A stretch of 64,000 nucleotides of DNA from Tessaracoccus flavus (GTDB lineage: Bacteria; Actinomycetota; Actinomycetes; Propionibacteriales; Propionibacteriaceae), in assembly GCF_001997295.1 (NCBI RefSeq), contig NZ_CP019605.1, positions 3,100,001 to 3,164,000 of the forward strand, written 5' to 3'. The translations under genes and the position numbers were made by a program. Position 1 is the first letter of the stretch, and each line of letters opens with the position of its first letter. This document shows positions 8,596 through 15,713 of the stretch, piece after piece. Below the pieces are notes generated by a model. That model was not told the DNA's origin and did no database searches. It saw only the letters and a list, made by a program, of their open reading frames with translations.

Positions 8596-9597
8596 ATGAC
8601 ACTGAAGCGACGGCTGGCAGCGGCTCTGGCGGCGGCAGCGATGCTGGTCTGGGGCAGGGTGGCCACTGCTGCGGCCGAGGAAGTCGACATGTACTCGAAC
8701 CCTGGCGGTCACGCCAATAACGGTCGGCTCTGGCAGACCGACTGCGAGATGTACTCCTCGACGGTGGTGCGCTGCGAGACCGACATCTGGGCCTCGGTGG
8801 TGCGCTACGAGAACGGGCGCTTCCGCACCATCACAGGCTGGCACTTCAACAACCTCACGTACCTGCCGTCCTACCGCGGGGCCTGGGCCAACAATCCACT
8901 CGGTGTGCCGAGCGACTCGTTCACGAGCAACGGCCGCACCTGGCGCACCGAGTGCGACACCGCTGCCACGGGCAGCGGTGCCTGCCGGAGCTACATCTGG
9001 ACGAACTACGCCGCGTATGAGGGTGGCGCCTACCGCAACAAGACCGGCTGGGTGTTCAACAACCTCGTCCGCTTCGCCCACGACCAGATCCAGCCTGTCA
9101 AGACCGTGCCGCCGCACGTGCTCGACCAGGTGCGCCTCGACTTCTCCGGGCTCGGCCCGCTCAAGGCAGGGGTGTCGCACGCCGATCTGGCGCGCCTGGG
9201 CTACCTGACGGCGACCGGTCACGAGTGCGACGCCTACCGGGAGACGACGGAGCTGCGCTCCAGGGGGATCGCCGTGACGTTCGGACGCTCGGACGTGCTG
9301 GTGCAGTCCCGCAACATCTTCACCGTCGACGGCGCGCGGCCCGGGCTCAGCATCGGTTCTATCCGCGGCATCTACGGGTCCCGCTTCAAGGTGGAGGCCA
9401 AGGAGAACTACGGCCGCACGCAGTACTTCGGGTCGGTCCGTGAAGGCGACCGGGAGCTGATCTTCCGGGTCCGGGGCGTCCCCGATGGCTACGGCGGCTT
9501 CGAGTACGCCCCGACGCGGACGCTCGTCGACACCGACGTGGTCTATGAGATCAGCGCGGGTGAGTACACCGACGACGTCAGCTGGGGCGGCTGCTGA
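8596..9597 (+). CDS. Secreted protein with duplicated Cys module (same family as 1-1667 and 30327-31388), non-LRR C-terminus
   Basis: The product has 333 residues and an N-terminal signal peptide ending near ATAAAEE. Residues of about 30-165 repeat the shared module: NGRLWQTDCEMYSSTVVRC and FNNLTY, then NGRTWRTECDTAATGSGAC and FNNLVRF. The rest has no LRR. It starts LDFSGLGPLKAGVSHADLAR and has two Cys residues (one near residue 213 and the C-terminal residue), resembling the GxGPLKxGxS segment found in many uncharacterised actinobacterial secreted proteins. No TM anchor or sorting signal is visible, so the product is probably released or held non-covalently. Confidence 0.85.
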   Translation: MTLKRRLAAALAAAAMLVWGRVATAAAEEVDMYSNPGGHANNGRLWQTDCEMYSSTVVRCETDIWASVVRYENGRFRTITGWHFNNLTYLPSYRGAWANNPLGVPSDSFTSNGRTWRTECDTAATGSGACRSYIWTNYAAYEGGAYRNKTGWVFNNLVRFAHDQIQPVKTVPPHVLDQVRLDFSGLGPLKAGVSHADLARLGYLTATGHECDAYRETTELRSRGIAVTFGRSDVLVQSRNIFTVDGARPGLSIGSIRGIYGSRFKVEAKENYGRTQYFGSVREGDRELIFRVRGVPDGYGGFEYAPTRTLVDTDVVYEISAGEYTDDVSWGGC

Positions 9598-9689
9598 GAC
9601 CAGGTCTGCGCCGCGCATGGTGGCTCTGAACGGGCGCGAACAGCGCGGAGATTCTCGTCACTTGACTTGATCGTGCAAAACTTGGCGAT

Positions 9690-12050
9690 GTGAACCATCT
9701 GATTGCACTGAACGAGCAGGAGTGGGCGACGGCCAGCTGGCCGCTCGGCACCCACCCGTCAGCCGACGGTGTGACTTTCGCCGTCCATGCCCCGGCCGCC
9801 TCGCGGATCCAGCTCGAGATTTACCCGGAGGCGCTCGGCGCCGACGCCACTGACTCCTTCCTCATGGCCAAGGGCGTCGACGGGATCTGGCGGGCCAAGG
9901 TGCAGGGCCTCCAGCTGGGTGCGCTGGTCGGCTTCCGTGCCTGGGGCGACAACTGGCCCTACGTCGAGGGCTGGGAGCCTGGATCGGACCTCGGTTTTGT
10001 GGCCGACCTCGACGAGGACGGCAACCGGTTCAACCCGAACAAGGTCCTCTTCGATCCGTACGCGCGCGAGGTGACCCACAACGTCTACACCGACCTCCTC
10101 CATGAGTACGGCGTCAACGATGGTGTCTTCGGGACCGGCGGCGAGATCGTCGACGGCGTGCCGCGCCGCCAGATCGACACCGGCCGGTACGCGCCCAAGG
10201 GCATCGTCATCGCCGAAGACACCTACGTCTCGCCGAAGCCGCAGATCCCGGGCGAGAAGTCGGTGATCTACGAGGTGCAGGTGGAGCAGCTCACGGGGCA
10301 CCCATCGGCGTCCCGGCTGACCGAACTGCTGGCCGACGAGCCCGGCTTCGCCGACGTCGTCGACATCCCCGAGGAGTACCGCGGCACCTACAAGGGTGTG
10401 GGCATGATGGCGCCCTACCTCAAAGCCATCGGCATGACGACGATCGAACTGCTGCCGATCCACGAGACCAACGCGTCGGAGACCGGCCGGCCGGGTGCCT
10501 CCAACGCGTGGGGCTACATGACTCTCACGTTCTTCGCGCCCAACCGGCAGTACTCGTCGGACAAGAGCTGGGGCGGCCCCACGCGCGAGTTCAAGGAGAT
10601 GGTCTCCGCGTTCCACGACGCCGGGCTCCAGGTCTACCTCGACGTCGTCTACAACCACACGGCCGAGGGCGGCAACTGGAACGGCGACGTCAACACCACC
10701 GGGTTCACGAGCCTGGGCGGCTTCGCGACGGCCGAGTACTACCAGATGACCACCGACAAGATCCTCGTCGACGGCGCGACAGGAACGTCCAACCAGCTCA
10801 ACTTCTCGTCGGAGGCGGCCCAGCGGCTCGTCCTGGATTCCGTGAAGTACTGGACGCAGGACATGCAGGTGGACGGGTTCCGCTTCGATCTCGCCACGGT
10901 CCTTGGCCGTAAGCCCGACGAGGCGCACCCGGAGGACTGGGCCAAGCAGAAGCGGTTCTTCACCGACCACCCGCTACTCGTGGCCATCGCCGACTTCGCC
11001 GCCGAGGAGGGCATCGAGGTCATCGCCGAGGCGTGGGACCTCTGGGGCTACGAGGTGGGCAACTTCCCCCGTGGCTGGGGCGAGTGGAACGGCCGCTACC
11101 GCGACGCCATCCGCCGCTACGCCAAGGGCGACGGCAACACGATCGACTTCCTCGACATGATGAACGGCGATTACCACCACTTCCACGACTCGGGGGGCGC
11201 GCAGAAGACCATCAACTTCATCGACGCGCACGACGGCTTCAACATGGTGGACCTGGTCAGCTACCAGGAGAAGAACAACGACCAGCCGTTCCCGTTCGGG
11301 CCCTCCGACGGCGGCTCGGACAACAACCTGTCGTGGGACTCGGGCGGCTCCCAGGCGCTGCGACGCCAGCGCGTCCGTAATTTCTGGACGATGCTGTTCT
11401 TCTCCCGCGGCGTGCCGATGATCGTGGCGGGCGACGAGTTCGGGCGGACGCAGAACGGCAACAACAACCCGTGGGCCCTGGACTCGGTGGCGATGCGCAA
11501 CAACTACGCGATGATCCCGACCAACTCGCCGCACCTCGTGCCCGTCGCCGACGGCCTCGACGCGGTCTACCACGACAATCTGGGCACCTTCGAGACGCCC
11601 GCCAACGTCAACGGCCTGTTCCGGTTCGCGACGTTCCTGGCGAACCTGAGGCAGCGTCACGAGGCGCTGCAGCAGAAGAGCTGGGGCGACCTGATCCCGG
11701 ACAACAGGGACGTCTCCTACCTCTTCCACACCCCGACGCGCGAGGGCTTCCCGGAGGAGGGCCACCGGGCCGTTGCCATCTACATCAACTCCCCGGGCGA
11801 CAACTTCTGGGTGATGGTCAACATGACCGAGGCCCCGATCGACTTCGTCGTCCCGCCCGCGCAGGACGGCCTCGTGTGGCGCCGCCTGGTGGACACCGCC
11901 AACTGGGCGGAGCCCGCGTGCAACTTCTGGCGCGAGGGGGAGGGGATGATCGTGGCCGACGGCGTCACGGTGGAGCCGTGGTCGATCGTCGTGTGGCACG
12001 AGCTGCCGGCCCCCGACGGCTCCCGGAAGATCCCGGTGTGGAAGGACTGA
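9690..12050 (+). CDS. glgX: Glycogen debranching enzyme GlgX-type (GH13 isoamylase-like)
   Basis: The product has 786 residues from GTG 9690. An N-terminal CBM48/E-set-like region (TFAVHAPAASRIQLEIYPEA) precedes a GH13 barrel. The conserved blocks are DVVYNHTAEGG, DGFRFDLATVLG (nucleophile Asp), VIAEAWDLWG (acid/base Glu) and INFIDAHDGFNMVDLVSYQE. These enzymes cleave alpha-1,6 branch points of glycogen or limit dextrins. Length is within the GlgX/TreX range. No other glycogen gene is adjacent. Confidence 0.88.
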   Translation: MNHLIALNEQEWATASWPLGTHPSADGVTFAVHAPAASRIQLEIYPEALGADATDSFLMAKGVDGIWRAKVQGLQLGALVGFRAWGDNWPYVEGWEPGSDLGFVADLDEDGNRFNPNKVLFDPYAREVTHNVYTDLLHEYGVNDGVFGTGGEIVDGVPRRQIDTGRYAPKGIVIAEDTYVSPKPQIPGEKSVIYEVQVEQLTGHPSASRLTELLADEPGFADVVDIPEEYRGTYKGVGMMAPYLKAIGMTTIELLPIHETNASETGRPGASNAWGYMTLTFFAPNRQYSSDKSWGGPTREFKEMVSAFHDAGLQVYLDVVYNHTAEGGNWNGDVNTTGFTSLGGFATAEYYQMTTDKILVDGATGTSNQLNFSSEAAQRLVLDSVKYWTQDMQVDGFRFDLATVLGRKPDEAHPEDWAKQKRFFTDHPLLVAIADFAAEEGIEVIAEAWDLWGYEVGNFPRGWGEWNGRYRDAIRRYAKGDGNTIDFLDMMNGDYHHFHDSGGAQKTINFIDAHDGFNMVDLVSYQEKNNDQPFPFGPSDGGSDNNLSWDSGGSQALRRQRVRNFWTMLFFSRGVPMIVAGDEFGRTQNGNNNPWALDSVAMRNNYAMIPTNSPHLVPVADGLDAVYHDNLGTFETPANVNGLFRFATFLANLRQRHEALQQKSWGDLIPDNRDVSYLFHTPTREGFPEEGHRAVAIYINSPGDNFWVMVNMTEAPIDFVVPPAQDGLVWRRLVDTANWAEPACNFWREGEGMIVADGVTVEPWSIVVWHELPAPDGSRKIPVWKD

Positions 12051-12054
12051 CAGG

Positions 12055-12178
12055 TCCCTGAAGGTCCCTGAGCTTGTCTTTCCGTTCCCTGAGCTTGTCG
12101 AAGGGTAACGACCTCTCGGCTGTGCGCCGCCCCTGACCACGGGGCGGCGCACGGCCGTTCAGGGCGGTTACCCGTCGG
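12055..12178. repeat. Family A repeat copy containing a strong hairpin
   Basis: End units CCCTGAGCTTGTC at 12056-12075 and 12091 lead into a perfect 12-bp stem (12122-12133 with 12141-12152, 7-nt loop) and a degenerate GGTTACCCGTCGGCC right arm. It lies between glgX and the PPDK regulator and could act as a terminator for glgX. Confidence 0.8.
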
Positions 12179-12219
12179 CCGGCGCGGCCCCGCCGGACGG
12201 CACCGGTAGAGTGCCGGTC

Positions 12220-13107
12220 ATGTCAGCAGAGCCGCTGGAAATCCACATCATCGCCGATTCGACCGGCGAGTCCGCCGCCCGCGTGGCGCGGGCTGCGATC
12301 ACGCAGTTCCCAACCCGGGAGTTCAGCATCGTCCGACACCGGAAGATGAACAGCACGGCGGCACTGCTCGGGGCGCTCGAGAGCGTCAAGAGCACCGGTC
12401 GGCCGACGGCAGTCTTCTTCACGCTCGTCAACGAGGAGCTGTCGCTCCTGGTCAGGAATTTCTGCACCGACGCCGACATCCCATACGCGGACCTCATGAC
12501 CGACGCGATGCACGCGCTGGAGCGGATCACCGGCATCGAGGCGGACCAGGTGGCCATGCGTCCCCCGGGCGTGGAGGCGGAGTACTTCGTCCGGATGTCG
12601 GCGATCGACTTCGCCGTCCGGAACGACGACGGCTCCCTCCCGGAGGCGCTCCGCGAATGCGACATCTGCCTCGTCGGGCCGTCGCGCTCCGGCAAGACCC
12701 CTCTGTCGATCTACCTCGCCTACATGGGCTACAAGGCGGTCAACGTCCCGCTGGTGCCGGGCATCAAACCGCCCAAGGAACTCGACGAACTCGACCGGTG
12801 GCGCATCGTCGGGCTCACCATGGACGCCGAACGCCTCCTCAAAATCCGCGGCGAGCGCGTCCGCGGCATGGGCGGCTTCGGGACGAAGGACGGCTACGCC
12901 GACCTGGCCAAGATCTACGACGAGCTCGACGAGATCGCGAAGGTTCACCGTCGGCTCGGCTGCCCGATCATCGACACCACCGGCGTCGCGATCGAGGAAG
13001 CGGCCAGCCGCATCGTCGATATCGTCGACGACCGAGCCCGCCGCGTCGGCTCCCGCCTCCGCCGCCCACCTGGCATCGTGCGGCCGGGGTCCGACTTCAA
13101 GCCCTGA
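12220..13107 (+). CDS. Pyruvate, phosphate dikinase regulatory protein (bifunctional kinase/pyrophosphorylase, DUF299)
   Basis: The product has 295 residues from ATG 12220. It has the family hallmarks: HIIADSTGESAARVARAA at the N-terminus and a P-loop GPSRSGKT at residues 153-160. These proteins inactivate PPDK by ADP-dependent phosphorylation of the Thr next to the catalytic His, and reactivate it by Pi-dependent, PPi-forming dephosphorylation. The target ppdK lies 2.6 kb downstream on the same strand, separated by DUF4397 and sigma-factor genes, which supports this target over PEP synthase. Confidence 0.9.
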   Translation: MSAEPLEIHIIADSTGESAARVARAAITQFPTREFSIVRHRKMNSTAALLGALESVKSTGRPTAVFFTLVNEELSLLVRNFCTDADIPYADLMTDAMHALERITGIEADQVAMRPPGVEAEYFVRMSAIDFAVRNDDGSLPEALRECDICLVGPSRSGKTPLSIYLAYMGYKAVNVPLVPGIKPPKELDELDRWRIVGLTMDAERLLKIRGERVRGMGGFGTKDGYADLAKIYDELDEIAKVHRRLGCPIIDTTGVAIEEAASRIVDIVDDRARRVGSRLRRPPGIVRPGSDFKP

Positions 13108-13147
13108 CCGGCCCTCGACGGCGCAGCGACCCACGCCGTCGTCCTGG

Positions 13148-13285
13148 CGGTCCAGACGCCAACGCTCTGCGCCGAACGCCACCATGACTCAGCGACGCCC
13201 CTGAGATCTCGCGGGCGTCGGCGATTCTCGTCGGCGGATCACGATTCCAGTTGGCGTTTCGGGCTCCCGGTTGGCGTCTCGGAAA
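13148..13285. repeat. Family C inverted repeat (TTGGCGTTT type)
   Basis: Left-hand units GACGCCAACG and GAACGCCACC face right-hand TTGGCGTTTCGG and TTGGCGTCTCGG across a centre reading GACTCAGCGACGCC...GGGCGTCGGCGATTCTCG. Similar arrays occur at 23857 and 49794. The 13108-13460 gap has no gene; the remainder is presumed promoter DNA for the DUF4397 gene. Confidence 0.75.
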
Positions 13286-13460
13286 AGAATCTTCCGCACT
13301 CTCGGACGGCAAACAGCCTAGTCAGGACCATTCGAACGGGCGGATGCGATCTCTCAGAAAAAAAGTTGAAAATTCCTGCATCCAAACCACCCCCTGCCCA
13401 CGAAGTACTCAGTGTCAAGGTGATAGTCGCCTCGTCAAGGTTTCCGAAAGGTTCACTCCA

Positions 13461-14267
13461 ATGAAGCTCTCTCGCATCATCGTCGCCGGCTCCGTCGCCC
13501 TCGCGGCCTCCCTCGGCTCGGCAAGCGTCGCGTTCGCCGACGACCACAACACCTCCAACGTCTCGATCCTCCACGGCGTCCCCGGCGCCACCGTCGACGT
13601 CTACGTCAACGGCGACGCGCTGCTCACCAACTTCGCCCCCGGCACCCTGACCGACCCGCTGGAGCTCCCCGAAGGTAGCTACGACCTCAAGGTCGTCGCG
13701 CCCGGCGCCGGCGCCGACGGCGAGGCAATCATCGAGGCCAACGACGTGGCTGTTCCGGCCGGTGCCGACATCACCGTCGTCGCCCACCTCACCGACGCCG
13801 GCGTGCCGGCACTGACCCCCTTCGTCAACGACACCAGCATGTCGGAGGAGGGTGGCCGACTGACCGTCCGCCACGTGGCCGCAGCTCCCGCCGTCGACAT
13901 CCGCGCCGGTGGTGCGGTGGCAGTGTCCAACCTTGCCAACCCCGACGAGGCCAAGCTTGACCTCGCCGCCGGCACCGTTCCCGCCGACGTCGTTGCCGCC
14001 GGCACCGACACCGTGGTGCTTGGCCCCGCCGATGTGACCATCGCAGCCGGCTCCAACACCATCGTCTACGCCTGGGGCTCGCTCGAGGACGAGAACCTCG
14101 CCCTCGCCATCCAGAACGTCGCGCTCGACACGGCCGGCATGCCCCACACCGGTGCTGAAGGCCCCGCCAACTCGACCAACGGTCTCGTCGCCGCCACCCT
14201 GCTTCTGGCCGGCGTCGCCGTCACCGTCGTGATGGCTCAGCGCAACCGCGCTGGCAACATCGCCTGA
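13461..14267 (+). CDS. Exported DUF4397-domain protein with sortase-like C-terminus
   Basis: The product has 268 residues from ATG 13461, preceded by CCGAAAGGTTC. The signal peptide ends near ASVAFADDHN. Two DUF4397-like beta-rich stretches follow (VSILHGVPGATVDVYVNG and LTVRHVAAAPAVDIRAGG). The C-terminus is MPHTG, then a spacer, a hydrophobic stretch (GLVAATLLLAGVAVTVVMA) and Arg residues. This is the layout of a cell-wall sorting signal with MPHTG in place of LPxTG. Function is unknown; surface display is likely. Upstream frame extension was rejected because it lacks a signal peptide and crosses a repeat. Confidence 0.85.
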   Translation: MKLSRIIVAGSVALAASLGSASVAFADDHNTSNVSILHGVPGATVDVYVNGDALLTNFAPGTLTDPLELPEGSYDLKVVAPGAGADGEAIIEANDVAVPAGADITVVAHLTDAGVPALTPFVNDTSMSEEGGRLTVRHVAAAPAVDIRAGGAVAVSNLANPDEAKLDLAAGTVPADVVAAGTDTVVLGPADVTIAAGSNTIVYAWGSLEDENLALAIQNVALDTAGMPHTGAEGPANSTNGLVAATLLLAGVAVTVVMAQRNRAGNIA

Positions 14268-14286
14268 CCGATCCGCTGACAATGCT

Positions 14287-14329
14287 CACGGCTTCCCGCC
14301 CAGCACCCGATGCTGAGCGGGAAGCCGTG
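14287..14329 (+). terminator. Strong hairpin after the DUF4397 gene
   Basis: A perfect 13-bp stem (14287-14299 with 14317-14329) continues, after one C/A mismatch, as CAGCA/TGCTG around a 5-nt loop. There is no T tract, as is common in high-GC actinobacteria. Confidence 0.8.
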
Positions 14330-14374
14330 GCCATGTCCCCGGCAACCCGCACTCCGTGTGCAACACTGGTTCAC

Positions 14375-14938
14375 ATGGCCCCCGACGACCGGCAGACCCC
14401 AGTGGGGCTCCTCGCCACTCAGCTCGCCGCAGGCGATGAGTCGGCGCTCCGGGAGGCCTACCACCGCTGGTCCCGCCTCATCCACACGATCGCCCGCAAC
14501 TCTCTGGGCTCCGCAGCTGATGCGGACGACGTGACGCAGCAGGTGTTCATCGCCGCGTGGAACTCGAGGGCCTCCCTGCGAGCGAGCGACGAGGCCCTCC
14601 CCGCCTGGCTCATCGGCATCTGCCGCATGAAGGTGATCGACGCCCTCCGGGCCAGGAGCCGCGGCTTCCGCAACGAGGAGGCGATGATGAGCGAGGCGCT
14701 CGACGAGCCGGTGGTGCGGAACCTCGACGGTGTGATCGACTCGGTGGTGGTGCGTGACGCACTGGCCGCCCTCGGCGACCCCCGGGCGCAGATCCTCACC
14801 ATGGTGTACCTGGAAGATAAGACTCATGACGACGTGGCCCGCCACCTCAGCATCCCGCTGGGTACGGTGAAGAGCCACGTCCGTAGGGGCCTCGAGAGGC
14901 TCCGCTCAGTGTTCGAGGAGGTGGATTCCCTTGTCTGA
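14375..14938 (+). CDS. ECF-type RNA polymerase sigma factor
   Basis: The product has 187 residues from ATG 14375; earlier in-frame starts lie in or before the terminator hairpin and are unlikely. Region 2 contains ADADDVTQQVFIAAWN, and region 4 ends with THDDVARHLSIPLGTVKSHV followed by RRGLERLR, a typical sigma-70 region 4 helix-turn-helix. It overlaps the next gene by 8 bp, and that gene looks like its membrane anti-sigma factor. The promoter it controls is not identifiable here. Confidence 0.88.
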   Translation: MAPDDRQTPVGLLATQLAAGDESALREAYHRWSRLIHTIARNSLGSAADADDVTQQVFIAAWNSRASLRASDEALPAWLIGICRMKVIDALRARSRGFRNEEAMMSEALDEPVVRNLDGVIDSVVVRDALAALGDPRAQILTMVYLEDKTHDDVARHLSIPLGTVKSHVRRGLERLRSVFEEVDSLV

Positions 14939-15557
14939 AGAAAGCAACTACACGCTTGACGACGTGGCACGGCGTTTCCGCCGAGCCGTCGCTCAGGACC
15001 CGCAGTGGTCCGACCCGTCGCCCGGTACGTGGGAGGCCATCGCGGCCGCGACCGGTGTCGCGCCCAGCCAGAGCCCCGCGCCGGACGCCAGCGAACCCCA
15101 GGCAGCTCCCAGCGTCAGCCGCCGTGGCTGGCTGTTCGGCGCTGGCGGGCTCGTCGTCGGCGCCATCGCCGGTGCGGTGGGCATGCGGATGGCCGATGGC
15201 TTCTTCGACGACCTCGAGGAGGCCGTGCGGCGCGCCGAACTCACCCCGCTCGACCGGCCCGACCAGCGCCTCGGCACCGCCGAGTTGCTGCGGCAGCAGT
15301 TCGGGTACAGCCTCTCGGTGGAGGTGCCCGAGGGCGTCTCCAACCCCGACGGCTACGTCGAGGTCTGGCTCATCAACACCGACGGCCAGCGGATGGTATC
15401 CGTCGGCGTGTTCGCCGCCGACAGCATCGGCCGGTTCTCCATCGACGAGGCGCTCATCGAGGGCGGCTACCTGATCGTCGACCTGTCCAACGAGCAGTTC
15501 GACGACGAGCCGCGCCACTCCGGCGACACCATCATGCGCGGAGAGCTCCGCTCCTGA
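14931..15557 (+). CDS. Probable membrane anti-sigma factor
   Basis: The product has 208 residues from TTG 14931, overlapping the sigma gene by 8 bp. A polar N-terminus (LDDVARRFRRAVAQDP) could be the sigma-binding part. One TM segment follows (GWLFGAGGLVVGAIAGAVGM), and then an extracytoplasmic beta-rich domain (GYVEVWLINTDGQRMVSVGV) like the RskA C-terminal domain. No HxxxCxxC zinc motif is present, so it is not a ZAS-type anti-sigma. Assignment rests mainly on topology and coupling to the sigma gene. Confidence 0.75.
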   Translation: MSEESNYTLDDVARRFRRAVAQDPQWSDPSPGTWEAIAAATGVAPSQSPAPDASEPQAAPSVSRRGWLFGAGGLVVGAIAGAVGMRMADGFFDDLEEAVRRAELTPLDRPDQRLGTAELLRQQFGYSLSVEVPEGVSNPDGYVEVWLINTDGQRMVSVGVFAADSIGRFSIDEALIEGGYLIVDLSNEQFDDEPRHSGDTIMRGELRS

Positions 15558-15713
15558 CCTGACGCCGTCGCGACTCGCCCGCGGCGCGAAGCGCTCATCC
15601 GGCTTGCTCGAAGATGTACACCCCGCCGCCTACGGTGCTCGGAGGGGCCACTAGGCTGGGGGTCGTTGCTGGGACGAAGCAGTCCCCAGGGCAAGTCGAA
15701 GGAGATTTCCCAC

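Noticed and set aside
9759-10970. Minus-strand 403-residue frame, and 10974-12152
   Set aside because: Both are antisense to glgX, which has all GH13 catalytic motifs in the plus frame.
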